Assembly (NCBI RefSeq): GCF_015645465.1
Contig: NZ_JADOEL010000007.1
Coordinates: forward strand, 102,267 to 166,266
DNA length: 64,000 nucleotides
Direction of reading: 5' to 3'
Source of the DNA: Herminiimonas contaminans
GTDB taxonomy: Bacteria; Pseudomonadota; Gammaproteobacteria; Burkholderiales; Burkholderiaceae_D
A model generated the notes under the pieces. The model saw nothing but the letters and a program-made list of their open reading frames with translations, had not been told where the DNA came from and did no database searches. Positions 16,790 to 26,192 of this stretch are shown in pieces (the first letter of the stretch is position 1; each line of letters begins with the position of its first letter). The translations under genes and the position numbers were made by a program.

Positions 16790-17890
16790 TCAGCTAATCT
16801 GGTGGGCGACTATTATGCCGCCGACCAGGAAACCGGTCGGTGCCAGCAAGCGCTTCTTGCTGCCCGGCCGGTTCTCTACCCAGCGGAACAACAAAGCACC
16901 ACCGCCTATGCTGATGCATACCGCGATCAGCATGCCGATAATGTTAGCAATCGGCTGCTGCGGGAAGAAGTGAAAGAACACTGCATTCACGAGCATGCAC
17001 AAAGGGAAATGTATCAGGAAGACTGAATACGAAATGCGCCCGAGGTAAGTCAGGAAGCCCGGCATCATCCAGCGCTCCAATGCACCAGATTGACGCGCCA
17101 CACCCAACAGCAGCATCACGCAACCCGCCACCAGGATGCGGCCACGGAACTCCACCAGCAACGCGGCCAATACCACCGCGCACAGTACGGCCAGCCATGC
17201 CATGCCCTTAGGTCGGCGCGTCGCCCAGTATGCCAATGCACCGAGGCCATAAGAGCCAAAGAAATACAGGGCGGTTTCGTCCAGTCCCTGATTACGGTTA
17301 AACACAAATAGCGAAGCCAGCGTCAGCAACGTGATGAACAGTGGTCCGAGTATGCTCAGGCGCGGATAGTGCGCTTCGATTTTCCCTGCCAGCCACAAGA
17401 GCAGGGCAGCCAATGCAAACAACTGAAAATCGATGGCGACATACCAGACCCCTGCCGACAGCGCTTCCTGGTCCAGCAAATCCTGCAACAGGAAAATATG
17501 CGGCAACAATTGTGCAAAGCTGGGTGCATCCGGAATCGAATCATTGCTTACCCACTCACGTGCCAGCGCGGCGCACACAATGGCAAACACCAACGCCACC
17601 AGGTAGGGGATGACCAGACGCAGATAGCGCTGGTAAATCGCATTCAGCGGACGACTCACAGTGGCCGCACCTTCCGGTGCAAATTTGGTCGCCAGCAGGA
17701 AACCGGCGATCACAAAGAAGGCTTGCACTGCCATCCGGCCATATTGATACAGCAGGTCTATCACAGTTGGCATGAGCGGATAAGCGATATCCGACATAGG
17801 ACCGTAAAACGCGAGGTGATGAAAAACAATCAATAAGCAGGCAACGGCCTTGAGTGCATCGACGCAAGGCATTCTTGAAACAGTGGACAT
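16790..17890 (-). CDS. Acyltransferase 3 (OafA/YrhL-type) membrane protein
   Basis: This 366-aa integral membrane protein has about ten helices and the acyltransferase-3 signature. The N-terminal block is VDALKAVACLLIVFHHLAFYG, with the catalytic-type His in VFHHL, followed by FFVIAGFLLATKF and the helix-loop RYLRLVIPYL. Such proteins move acyl groups from the cytoplasm onto surface glycans or lipids. The ATG at 17890 was preferred over the longer frame from 17971, which adds only a basic low-complexity tail. Its stop is four bases from the eptA stop, so the two envelope-modifying genes are convergent. Confidence 0.88.
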   Translation of the reverse strand: MSTVSRMPCVDALKAVACLLIVFHHLAFYGPMSDIAYPLMPTVIDLLYQYGRMAVQAFFVIAGFLLATKFAPEGAATVSRPLNAIYQRYLRLVIPYLVALVFAIVCAALAREWVSNDSIPDAPSFAQLLPHIFLLQDLLDQEALSAGVWYVAIDFQLFALAALLLWLAGKIEAHYPRLSILGPLFITLLTLASLFVFNRNQGLDETALYFFGSYGLGALAYWATRRPKGMAWLAVLCAVVLAALLVEFRGRILVAGCVMLLLGVARQSGALERWMMPGFLTYLGRISYSVFLIHFPLCMLVNAVFFHFFPQQPIANIIGMLIAVCISIGGGALLFRWVENRPGSKKRLLAPTGFLVGGIIVAHQIS

Positions 17891-17986
17891 GAACTCTGAC
17901 TTGGTGGAATTTAATCTTGGTGCAGGCGCGCCATCCGGGGATGGGCGACGGGCAGCGGAAAAGCGCCGCAAGGGCGCAAGTCTACA

Positions 17987-18027
17987 CGCTGTGAGGCTTT
18001 TTTGCAGCGGAGCCTGGTCTCACAGCG
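17987..18027. repeat. Inverted repeat between divergent genes
   Basis: CGCTGTGAG (17987-17995) pairs with CTCACAGCG (18019-18027), with an inner GGCT/AGCC match. It lies between the divergent acyltransferase gene and the 161-aa gene, near the promoter region. Whether it is a leader hairpin or an operator cannot be told. Confidence 0.5.
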
Positions 18028-18088
18028 GCAGCGGAAGCCAATACCAACTATGATATGCACCCCGGTAGCCAACCATAAAAGATTGCAG

Positions 18089-18574
18089 ATGTACAACGAA
18101 GACGCAGAACACGACGCCCCTATCAATGAGCCACGCCTGTGGCGCGACAACGGCTGGACCGCGCGCGTCATCAAGAATGAAGATGACGAAGGCTGGGCGG
18201 TAGAAATGATCAAGGATGGCGAATCCGAACCGGCGCTGGTCGGACCGTGGACCATGGGACGCGATAAAAAGAATCCGAAACCGCTGGATACACCCGCGTT
18301 CCACACCCTGGTCAAAACTGCATCCGAAGTCTTGCGCCGCCACGAACAACAATTGCACGCAGACCTGCACAAGAGCGTGATCATCAACACGGCGACCGCC
18401 AGCATCACGGTAAAACTCGATATCGTGCCGGATGAAGATGATCCTTATGCGACCTTGAGCGCGGTCGACGAGGACGGTGAACCGATCGCCGAGGTACGCG
18501 TCGCACCCCACTTTAAATTGACGCGCAGCAGTGCGGCGGACTGGATCGCAGCGGAATACCGCAGGCCACGCTAA
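18089..18574 (+). CDS. Hypothetical protein, acidic, 161 aa
   Basis: This soluble protein has no signal peptide and no recognised domain. The first part is rich in Trp and acidic residues (LWRDNGWTARVIKNEDDEGWAVEMI). Later sections alternate short strands with charged loops (SITVKLDIVPDEDDPYATLSAVDEDG), so an alpha/beta fold is likely. The start at 18089 is the first ATG after the frame becomes compositionally protein-like; upstream codons overlap the inverted repeat. I recall similar short proteins in Oxalobacteraceae without a function. Confidence 0.6.
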   Translation: MYNEDAEHDAPINEPRLWRDNGWTARVIKNEDDEGWAVEMIKDGESEPALVGPWTMGRDKKNPKPLDTPAFHTLVKTASEVLRRHEQQLHADLHKSVIINTATASITVKLDIVPDEDDPYATLSAVDEDGEPIAEVRVAPHFKLTRSSAADWIAAEYRRPR

Positions 18575-18604
18575 GGCCGGATAGAGAGCTACCGAGGGGA
18601 AGGA

Positions 18605-18835
18605 TTACAGGCGGCTATACAAGCGCTGAAATTCTTCTTCCAGCGTATTTTTAGGCAGGCTGCTATTGCCACGGCCATACCAGTAACGTGCATTGCCGAG
18701 GTCGCCTTCAACCCGGTGCAGATAGCCGTGGATCTGACACGAGAACTCATCCGAGTGCACTTGTACCAAAGCATGTGCTTCTTCCCAGTTTCCCGCTTTT
18801 TCCAGATCCAGCACTTTTTTGTGATCGCAAGCCAT
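18605..18835 (-). CDS. Hypothetical 76-aa protein, coupled to PIG-L gene
   Basis: This soluble helical protein (MACDHKKVLDLEKAGNWEEAH, then GYLHRVEGDLGNARYWYGRG) contains a TPR-like helix pair and Trp/Tyr residues typical of small helical-hairpin proteins. I do not recognise a named family. The start at 18835 has AGGAAAG upstream and begins one base after the stop of the PIG-L gene, which suggests translational coupling; an ATG at 18859 would overlap PIG-L. It would then be the last gene of the RND efflux operon. No function is assigned. Confidence 0.65.
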   Translation of the reverse strand: MACDHKKVLDLEKAGNWEEAHALVQVHSDEFSCQIHGYLHRVEGDLGNARYWYGRGNSSLPKNTLEEEFQRLYSRL

Positions 18836-18836
18836 T

Positions 18837-19592
18837 TCAATTCTTTCCTGTTGTTTCATGTTCCGGTCCGTAACGCTCCAGTTCAAAGGCCTCCGCATAC
18901 GCTGCGTTAAGACCTGACCCGGTACGACGATTCACGGCCAGCACGCGCTCATCAAAACCTTGCGCGCGTGTATTCAAATTCCGTTGATGCTGTGATGCAT
19001 GCAAACGCAGCAACTCAGCCTTCCACTCTGCATCCGCTGTGCCAAACGGCGTGTACAAATCCGTGCGCATCGCCACTGTCTTGGCATCCTGATTCAGTAC
19101 TGCCCACAGCTTCCATTGCTCGGCCAAGGCAACAGCGCGAAACAAGGCATACGTACGCTGGTGCGTGACATTGCTGTCATTACCATGCGGCATGAAGACC
19201 AGGTCGGGCTGACGTGCCGCCAGGTAATCACGTATGCATCGCTGATTCACCTCATCCAGTCGCGGATTACCTTTTTCATCCGGTGGCAGGCGCAGGAAAC
19301 TCAATCGCTCCGGCGGCAAACCAAAGAATGCGCAACTCGCCGCCTGTTCCTTTTCACGCAAAGCCGCCTTGTCATCAGCAGTATACGCTTCACCGTAACC
19401 ATCTTCCACACCGCTGGCACCGGTCGTCAGCACCGCCAGATGTATGGCGTCGCCACGCTGATGGAAATAACGCAGCGTGATAGCAATCGCATCGAAGTCA
19501 TCCGGATGCGGTGCCAGCACCACCAGTGTCAGTGGCGCTGGCAACACTAACTGCGCTAACTGTAGTGGACGTTCAGCAGGCAAGTGCAACAT
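18837..19592 (-). CDS. PIG-L family deacetylase
   Basis: This 251-aa protein has the LmbE/PIG-L zinc-deacetylase fold. It shows TLVVLAPHPDDFDAIAITLR near residue 24, where the usual HPDDE ends in Phe instead of Glu, then LTTGASGVEDGYGE, and the second histidine region QPDLVFMPHGNDSNVTHQRTY. Family members remove N-acetyl groups from sugar derivatives. The substrate is unknown. Its ATG (19592) shares one base with the stop of the RND pump gene (TGATG), so it is translated as part of the efflux operon, which is an unexpected partner. The HPDDF variant deserves attention but need not abolish metal binding. Confidence 0.82.
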   Translation of the reverse strand: MLHLPAERPLQLAQLVLPAPLTLVVLAPHPDDFDAIAITLRYFHQRGDAIHLAVLTTGASGVEDGYGEAYTADDKAALREKEQAASCAFFGLPPERLSFLRLPPDEKGNPRLDEVNQRCIRDYLAARQPDLVFMPHGNDSNVTHQRTYALFRAVALAEQWKLWAVLNQDAKTVAMRTDLYTPFGTADAEWKAELLRLHASQHQRNLNTRAQGFDERVLAVNRRTGSGLNAAYAEAFELERYGPEHETTGKN

Positions 19593-22500
19593 CAATGTTT
19601 CTCCGTACCCAGTTGCTCTGCAGGCTTGGCTACGTCATGCGCATCGTGATGCGTCATCCCGCGCGCCTTGCGCATCATGCGCTTCAGCCAGTGCTCCAGA
19701 TCATCGATATAAGTAAACACCGCAGGCACCACCAGCAGACTCAACAGCGTCGACGTAATCAAACCACCGATCACGGTAATCGCCATCGGCGAGCGGAAGC
19801 TGGGATCGGCACCCCAGCCCAGCGCCAGCGGCATCATGCCTGCACCCATCGCGATCGTCGTCATGATAATCGGACGACTACGCTTATGACAGGCGTCAAC
19901 CAATGCATCGAAGCGATTCATCCCTTGCTGGCGCGCCATGATGGCGTAGTCGACCAGCAGAATCGAGTTCTTGGTCACGATACCCATCAGCATGATCAGG
20001 CCGATCATCGACGGCATCGATAAGGCACGGCCAGTGATCAGCAGCGCGACAAAAGCACCACCGATGGAAAGTGGCAGGGCAGCCAGAATCGTGATCGGTT
20101 GCATGAAGTCCTTGAACAGCAGAACCAGCACGCAGTAGATACACAAGACACCAATCGCCATCGCCAGGCCAAAGCTGTTGAACAACAGCATCATCTCTTG
20201 TGCATCACCCAGTTCCGCGATCTTCACCGCAGGCGGCAAATTGCGCATGGATGGCAAGGCACGTGCTTCGGTATTCAATTCGCCCAACGAGCGTGAACCG
20301 AGTTCCACATCCAGCGTGACGTTACGGCTGCGATTCAGCCTATCGATCTGCGCCGGACCGCTATCCATATAGACAGACGCCACATTACCCAGCATCACCG
20401 GGCCATTGCGGCCTGGTACTGTCAGGCGCTCGATTGCAGCCAGGTCGGCACGCATATTGTCCGGCAACTTGACGCGTATCGGCACCTGGCGTTCGGACAG
20501 ATTCATCTTCGGTAGATTCATATCATAATCACCGGCCGTCGCCACGCGCACTGTTTCACCGATGGCTGAGGTAGTCACGCCGAGATCACCGGCACGTGCC
20601 GGATCCGGACGCACGATGATTTCCGGACGCACCAGCGAGGCGCTGGAAGTCACATTACCTATGCCTTTCAGGCCACGCAGTTCACGTTCCACTTTCTTCG
20701 CTGCTTCCGACAAGGCCAATGGATCTTCACTGCGCAAGACCAGTTGCATCTTGACGCCGGTATCCGGTGTGCCGACAGTAAAACGTGCACCAGGAATGTT
20801 CGCTATGCGCTCACGTATCTTGGCTTCGATATCCGAGATCTTTTCCTTGCGCTCGCTGCGATGTACGGTCGTCAGCGTCATCACGGCACGACGTGCTTCC
20901 GCCGATGCGCCCGGTGCAAATGCATCACCGCTGGAACCGCCACCTATCGAGCTGAAAATGCTGATGATGTTTTTATCCTGCGCCACCGCCAGACGTACCC
21001 GCTCGGTGACCGCCATCGTTTCCTTCAGCGTACTACCCGGCGGCAATTCAATATTGATTTGCGTCTGTGCACGATCAGTAGGCGGCACGAAGCCGGTCGG
21101 CAGCAAAGGCACCAGCATGATGGAACCGATAAAAAACACACCGGAAGCAATCGCGGTTTTCAGGCGGTTGGTCAGACACCAGCGCATTACTTTGATGTAA
21201 CGCTGCATCAGCCAGCCATCTTCCTGCTCTTTGTGCTTCTTCGGCTTCAGGATGTAAGCCGCCATCATAGGTGTCAGCAATCGTGCGACGACCAGCGAGG
21301 CCAGTACCGCCAGCACCGCTGTCCAGCCAAACTGCTTGAAGAACAGACCCGGAATACCCGCCATGAATGCAGTCGGCAGGAACACGGCAACCAGTGCAAA
21401 GGTCGTCGCGATCACCGCCATACCAATTTCATCAGCGGCTTCCATCGCTGCCTGCATAGGCGTCTTGCCCATGCTCAGGTGGCGTTCGATATTTTCAATT
21501 TCCACAATCGCATCATCGACCAGCACACCCACCACCAGCGCCAGCGATAGCAGGGTCACCATATTCAGCGTGTAGCCGAAGTAAGCAAGGCCGAGGAAAG
21601 TCGGGATCACGGATAAAGGCAAAGCGGCAGATGCCACCAGCGTCGCACGCCAGTCACGCAGGAACCACCACACCACCAGCACAGCCAGCAATGCGCCTTC
21701 GTACAGCAAGGACATGGAACCATCAAAGTCTTCCTTGATCGGCTTGGCGTTATCGATGGCTTCCTTGAAGACGATATTGCTATTGTTCTTTTGCAGTTCG
21801 GCTACCGCTTCTTTCGCGCCTTTGGCGACAGCCAGTTCACTCGCGCCCTTGGTACGGAATACTTCGAAACCGACCACAGTCCGGCCATCCTGCGATGCCG
21901 AGGTACGGCGCTCAGCGATGGTATCCGTCACGGTTGCCACCTGCTCCAGGCGGATGTGATGACCATCGGTCAGCGGGATATCCATCTTCGACAATTCGGC
22001 AGCGGTCTTCACGGTCGCGATGGTACGCACTGCTTGCTCCGCACCACTGACATCGCCACGTCCACCCGGTGCTTCCTGCTGTACCTGACGCAAACGACGC
22101 GAGACATCAACCGCCGCCACATTCAGCGCTGACATCTTGGCCGGATCAAGTTCTATCCGGACTTCACGCGTCACGCCGCCGACACGTTTGACCGAACCGA
22201 CACCAGGCACCGCCAGCAAACGTTTGGAGACCGTGTTGTCCACGAACCAGCTGAGTTCCTGTTCATCGACGAAGCTGCCCGGAGCAGCTGCTGCGGTGAA
22301 GGTAGTGATCACTCGTCCGGCGGTAGATACCTTGGTAACCGACGGATCGCGCAAATCGGCAGGCATGTCTGCACGTACCAATGCGACTGCATCGCGCACA
22401 TCATTGACTGCGTCTGAAATATTTTTTTCCAGGATGAACTCCACCGTCACGGTGACCGTGCCGTCGAGTACCTTGGTATAGATATTTTTAATGCCTTGCA

Positions 22501-22720
22501 GCGTTGCAACCGAGTTCTCTATCTTGCGCGCCACTTCCGTTTCCAGCTGCGCCGGTGCAGCACCAGGCAAGGAAGCGTTGACGATGACGATAGGCAGTTC
22601 GATATCAGGGAAGTCCTGTACCGCACTCGATTTGAACGCGAGCAAGCCTCCGAGTCCCAGCAAAAAGAACAACATAATTGCCGGGATCGGGTTCTTGATG
22701 GAAAGCGAGGAAAAATTCAC
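19592..22720 (-). CDS. RND efflux pump inner-membrane subunit (HAE1 type)
   Basis: This 1042-aa transporter has the standard RND size and repeat architecture, with twelve membrane helices and two large periplasmic loops. The HAE1 drug-type signature in TM4 is VVGVLVDDAIVEIENIERH. The N-terminus reads LSIKNPIPAIMLFFLLGLGGL, and the C-terminal half has SIGGAFVALLITG and MGIVTKNSILLVDYAI. It exports hydrophobic or amphiphilic compounds by proton antiport through the adaptor and outer-membrane channel encoded directly upstream. It lies in a TetR-OMF-adaptor-pump-PIG-L operon. The substrate is unknown. Confidence 0.92.
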   Translation of the reverse strand: MNFSSLSIKNPIPAIMLFFLLGLGGLLAFKSSAVQDFPDIELPIVIVNASLPGAAPAQLETEVARKIENSVATLQGIKNIYTKVLDGTVTVTVEFILEKNISDAVNDVRDAVALVRADMPADLRDPSVTKVSTAGRVITTFTAAAAPGSFVDEQELSWFVDNTVSKRLLAVPGVGSVKRVGGVTREVRIELDPAKMSALNVAAVDVSRRLRQVQQEAPGGRGDVSGAEQAVRTIATVKTAAELSKMDIPLTDGHHIRLEQVATVTDTIAERRTSASQDGRTVVGFEVFRTKGASELAVAKGAKEAVAELQKNNSNIVFKEAIDNAKPIKEDFDGSMSLLYEGALLAVLVVWWFLRDWRATLVASAALPLSVIPTFLGLAYFGYTLNMVTLLSLALVVGVLVDDAIVEIENIERHLSMGKTPMQAAMEAADEIGMAVIATTFALVAVFLPTAFMAGIPGLFFKQFGWTAVLAVLASLVVARLLTPMMAAYILKPKKHKEQEDGWLMQRYIKVMRWCLTNRLKTAIASGVFFIGSIMLVPLLPTGFVPPTDRAQTQINIELPPGSTLKETMAVTERVRLAVAQDKNIISIFSSIGGGSSGDAFAPGASAEARRAVMTLTTVHRSERKEKISDIEAKIRERIANIPGARFTVGTPDTGVKMQLVLRSEDPLALSEAAKKVERELRGLKGIGNVTSSASLVRPEIIVRPDPARAGDLGVTTSAIGETVRVATAGDYDMNLPKMNLSERQVPIRVKLPDNMRADLAAIERLTVPGRNGPVMLGNVASVYMDSGPAQIDRLNRSRNVTLDVELGSRSLGELNTEARALPSMRNLPPAVKIAELGDAQEMMLLFNSFGLAMAIGVLCIYCVLVLLFKDFMQPITILAALPLSIGGAFVALLITGRALSMPSMIGLIMLMGIVTKNSILLVDYAIMARQQGMNRFDALVDACHKRSRPIIMTTIAMGAGMMPLALGWGADPSFRSPMAITVIGGLITSTLLSLLVVPAVFTYIDDLEHWLKRMMRKARGMTHHDAHDVAKPAEQLGTEKH

Positions 22721-22728
22721 GCGTGCTC

Positions 22729-23934
22729 CTATTTGGTCGCAGCGGTCGCGCCCACTGGCGGCGTCGCTACTTTTTGTTCTTTAGTGCTGTCTGCGGTTGC
22801 AGGCGTATCCACGACGACTTTCACCAGATCGCCATCGTTCAGGAAGCCTGCGCCATTAGCCACCAGCACTGCATCCGTCGGCACACCGGAGATGATCTCG
22901 ATGCGATCCGCCAAACGACGTCCCGGCTGCACCTTGATCTGCGTCACACGGTTATCCGGATTCATGCGAAACACATAGCTGAAGCCGTCGCGTATCACGA
23001 TGGTCTGCTGCGGTACCGTCACCGCGGTCGAGTTGCCCAGATCAAACTGACCTGTCGCAAACATACCGGCACGTACCGGCGCCACATCCGCTGCGGTTGG
23101 CGCGAGATCGACATACACTAGCGCCGCGCGATTCTGTGCATCCACGGTCGGCGCAATCATGCGCACCTTGCCTTTGACTTGTGTGCCGTTGGCAGCGGTA
23201 ATCAGAGCGACTGTGCCGGTTTTAATACGGCCAAGCTCAGCCGACGTCACTTCTGCACGCCACTCCAGGCGTCCTTGTCGTATCAGGCGGAACAATTCGG
23301 TACCGGCGCTGACGACGGCACCCACCGTCGCGCTGCGTGCAGAAATCACACCATCATCCGATGCCACAACCTGGGTCTGCGACAAGCGGACTTCCTGCAC
23401 TGCCAGCAATGCTTTCGCTGCTTCAGCCTTGGCCTTGGCGGTTTGCTCGGTGGTCAGGTATTGGTTGATCTGTTGCGTGCTCAACGCACCAGTGGTTTCC
23501 AGTGTGCGTGCACGCTCTGCATTGTTCTTCGCATCAGCCGCATTTGCTTCGGCTTCCATCAGGCTGGCACGTGCTTGCGCCAACTCGGCGTTCACTGATG
23601 CAACCGAGAAGGTCGCCAGTACCTGACCGCGCTTCACGACGTCACCGACGTTGACCCGCACATCGGTCAGCTTCAGGCCGTTCGACTCACTGCCTATGAT
23701 GGCTTCCTGCCACGCCGTCACGGTGCCGTTCGCCGTCAGGTAAATCGGCAGGCTGGCTTGTGATGGCTGGACGGTGGTCACCGCCAATGCCGGTTTAGGG
23801 CCGGTTTCGTCTTTCTTCTTCGCGTCGGATTTACCTCCACCGACTACGAGTACTATCCCTGCCAGCACCAATACGGCGACCACAGCGATAACGATGGTTT
23901 TTTTGTTGAAACGTTTCATGTATGCGTCCGTCAA
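22729..23934 (-). CDS. RND efflux periplasmic adaptor subunit
   Basis: This 401-aa membrane-fusion protein has an N-terminal anchor (TIVIAVVAVLVLAGIVLVV). The lipoyl halves are ANGTVTAWQEAIIGSESNGL and ASDDGVISARSATVGAVVSAG, flanking an alpha-helical hairpin (residues about 100-170, alanine and glutamate rich). A beta-barrel and a membrane-proximal domain follow. It bridges the pump and the outer-membrane channel. The pump gene begins 8 bp downstream and the channel gene ends 17 bp upstream, so all three are one transcript under the TetR regulator. Confidence 0.92.
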   Translation of the reverse strand: MTDAYMKRFNKKTIVIAVVAVLVLAGIVLVVGGGKSDAKKKDETGPKPALAVTTVQPSQASLPIYLTANGTVTAWQEAIIGSESNGLKLTDVRVNVGDVVKRGQVLATFSVASVNAELAQARASLMEAEANAADAKNNAERARTLETTGALSTQQINQYLTTEQTAKAKAEAAKALLAVQEVRLSQTQVVASDDGVISARSATVGAVVSAGTELFRLIRQGRLEWRAEVTSAELGRIKTGTVALITAANGTQVKGKVRMIAPTVDAQNRAALVYVDLAPTAADVAPVRAGMFATGQFDLGNSTAVTVPQQTIVIRDGFSYVFRMNPDNRVTQIKVQPGRRLADRIEIISGVPTDAVLVANGAGFLNDGDLVKVVVDTPATADSTKEQKVATPPVGATAATK

Positions 23935-23951
23935 TTAAATTCAGGATGGTT

Positions 23952-25406
23952 TTATTTCGTTGTTGTGGCGGCCGTACTTTGCGGATTAACCCAGCCACCG
24001 CCAGCAGCGCGGTACAAGGCGATCCAAGCCGACATGCGCTCACGCTCCAGCGTGGTGGCGTTCAGTTCTGCGGCAAGACGGGTACGACGTAAATCTTCGA
24101 GGTCGATCAGGCTGGCCAGTCCGTTCTGATACAGGCTTTGTGTGCCGTTGAACGAAGCGCGATAACCCTCAACCGCGATGCGTGCATCTTCACTACGCGA
24201 CGCAGTGCTCTGTAGATTGACCAGCGCTTCTTCCACTTCGCGCACTGCCTGCCGCACGCTGGCACGGTAAGCAACGACCGCCTCTTCATAGCGCGCCTTG
24301 GCTGCTTCCACATTCGCCACCCGCGTACCACCGTCAAAGATAGGCAAAGACAAAGAGAGTGGACCTACTGACCAGGTTTCCATATTGGTGGTCGTGCCAC
24401 CCGAGCGGAAACTACCAGCGCCGATCGAACCACTCAGCGTCAGGCGCGGATAACGTTGTGCTTGTGCGTTACCGACTTCAGCACTGGCAGCTGCGACTTC
24501 ACGTTCGGCGATGAATACGTCCGGGCGCTGCGACAAGGTTTGCGCTGGCAGGCTGTCGATATTCAGTACCGTTGCATCGACCGATGGCGCAGTGCTATCG
24601 GCCAACTTGCGACGCAAGACCGGTTCATCCATCGCAGTGAGGTAAACCAAAGCCTTGACGTCCAGATCGCACAGGGCGCTTTGCTGAGTTGCACGACCCT
24701 GGCCTTCCGCTGCGCTGGCGCGTGCCAATGCTGCGGTGGCCGGTGCCTGGAAACCTGCTTTCGCGCTCAGCTCCGACAAACGTGCTGTTTCCGCGCGTGA
24801 ATCTGCATCCGCACGGGTCACGATCTCCAGCTTATTGCAGGTACGCAGACTGTAGTAACGATTCGCGACTTCTGCTGCGACCGAAACACGTGCGTCGTGC
24901 CAGTTCGCCTGCGCACCTTGCAGACGTGCTTGTGCTGCACGCGCAGTCGCACGATTCGCACCAAACAGGTCTATTTCCCACGAGGGCTGCAAAGCTGCTT
25001 GCGAAGTGGTTCCCAATGGCAGCGGTGGTTGTGAGTTAGTACGCTGCACACTCGCCGTGACATCCAGCTTGGGGCCCAGCGCTGCACCAGCAGATACACT
25101 GGTCGCACGCGATTGCTCTATGCGCGATACCGCAGTTGCCACGGTTGGGCTAACCGCTTGTGCCGACTGGATCAACTCGACCAGCAGCGGATCGTTCTGC
25201 TGCTCCCACCATTTTGACAAATCGGTGAGAGTACCGTGATGCGGCAGGTTCTCGACTTCAGGTGCAGCAGCAACCGATTTGACTGGCAGCGGTGCAAACC
25301 ATTTGTTCGGTGTTTGCACGCTAACGCTATCCGGCGGTGCAGTCAGTGCGCAACCAGCGAGCCAGATAGGCAAGCTCAGGCAGGCAAGTAATTTTGTGTT
25401 CTTCAT
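23952..25406 (-). CDS. Efflux outer-membrane lipoprotein (NodT family)
   Basis: This 484-aa channel protein has a lipoprotein signal (lipobox LAGC at residues 17-20). It contains two outer-membrane efflux domains rich in alanine and glutamate helices. Typical marks are SWEIDLFGANRATARAAQARL and SLSLPIFDGGTRVANVEAAKARY. It forms the trimeric TolC-like duct of the efflux system. Its start codon overlaps the TetR stop (ATGA), which shows tight coupling to the regulator. This is the first structural gene of the operon. Confidence 0.92.
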   Translation of the reverse strand: MKNTKLLACLSLPIWLAGCALTAPPDSVSVQTPNKWFAPLPVKSVAAAPEVENLPHHGTLTDLSKWWEQQNDPLLVELIQSAQAVSPTVATAVSRIEQSRATSVSAGAALGPKLDVTASVQRTNSQPPLPLGTTSQAALQPSWEIDLFGANRATARAAQARLQGAQANWHDARVSVAAEVANRYYSLRTCNKLEIVTRADADSRAETARLSELSAKAGFQAPATAALARASAAEGQGRATQQSALCDLDVKALVYLTAMDEPVLRRKLADSTAPSVDATVLNIDSLPAQTLSQRPDVFIAEREVAAASAEVGNAQAQRYPRLTLSGSIGAGSFRSGGTTTNMETWSVGPLSLSLPIFDGGTRVANVEAAKARYEEAVVAYRASVRQAVREVEEALVNLQSTASRSEDARIAVEGYRASFNGTQSLYQNGLASLIDLEDLRRTRLAAELNATTLERERMSAWIALYRAAGGGWVNPQSTAATTTK

Positions 25407-26146
25407 GATTTTTTCTTACTGATCAACGCACGACGACGTTGCGCTTCAAACTCGGTCATTGCTTCGGCATAGGCGGTGATTCTCTCAGCCCATTCATCAA
25501 TTTGAGCAGGGCTCGCCATCAAATTAGGACGAATCGCATCGATCACATCGCGTGCAATATACATTTGCAGTGGCAGGCCGACGATGGAGAAAGCGAGTCT
25601 GTGGATTTCATCATCGGCTTCTTTTACTTCCAGATACCGCGCCAGCATTGCTACCATCGCTGCATGTGCAGGCTTGATGTTGTTATCGATATCCTCGGCC
25701 CATAAACCTGTGGGCTCCAGCATTTCGCGGAAATGCAGACGCACGCATAGCTGCACCAGATCACCCTGCTTCAATGGCTCGAGGAAACCGGCAAAGAAAC
25801 CCCGCAACGATTCACGCAAAGTCATATCCTGCTCAACCAACATCATGAAGTCACAGGGATTGCCCATAGGCTCAGTAAAAACCGCGCGATACAAACCCGC
25901 TTTATCACCAAAGTAGTATTTGATCGCGGCGATATTCACGCCCGCGGTCTGGGCGATGTCACGCGTCGAAGTTTTGCTGAAGCCTTTATCGGCGAACAAG
26001 CGCAAAGCTGCCAGCAGCAAGCGCGCACGCGCTTCGGCACCATCGGAACGCTGCTTACGCGCGTCACCATCGACGGAAGAAGACTCGGCACCTTGCTGGG
26101 CGGCTGGGGGAGGGGTTTTATGGTCGGCAGAATTCATGCCTCGCAT
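25403..26146 (-). CDS. TetR/AcrR family repressor, CecR-like
   Basis: This 247-aa regulator has an N-terminal disordered tail and a TetR helix-turn-helix at about residues 38-85 (RLLLAALRLFADKGFSKTSTRDIAQTAGVN, then YYFGDKAGLYRAVF). The C-terminal ligand domain resembles the CecR/DUF1956 group, with MLEPTGLWAEDIDNNIKP. It probably represses its own operon, which encodes a tripartite RND system. A 20-bp perfect palindrome and a second half-matching site lie just upstream of its start. Ligand binding would relieve repression; the inducer is unknown. Confidence 0.88.
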   Translation of the reverse strand: MRGMNSADHKTPPPAAQQGAESSSVDGDARKQRSDGAEARARLLLAALRLFADKGFSKTSTRDIAQTAGVNIAAIKYYFGDKAGLYRAVFTEPMGNPCDFMMLVEQDMTLRESLRGFFAGFLEPLKQGDLVQLCVRLHFREMLEPTGLWAEDIDNNIKPAHAAMVAMLARYLEVKEADDEIHRLAFSIVGLPLQMYIARDVIDAIRPNLMASPAQIDEWAERITAYAEAMTEFEAQRRRALISKKKS

Positions 26147-26155
26147 TAGAACACA

Positions 26156-26192
26156 TAAATCAAACGTTTGATTTAATTAAATCGTTTGATTG
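26156..26192. promoter_or_regulatory. Likely TetR operator: perfect palindrome plus second copy
   Basis: A perfect 20-bp palindrome (half-site TAAATCAAAC, 26156-26175) lies 10 bp before the TetR start. It is followed by a related sequence AAATCGTTTGATT (26180-26192). The two TTTGAT half-sites are in the same spacing as tandem operators. Binding here would autoregulate the efflux operon. Confidence 0.75.
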
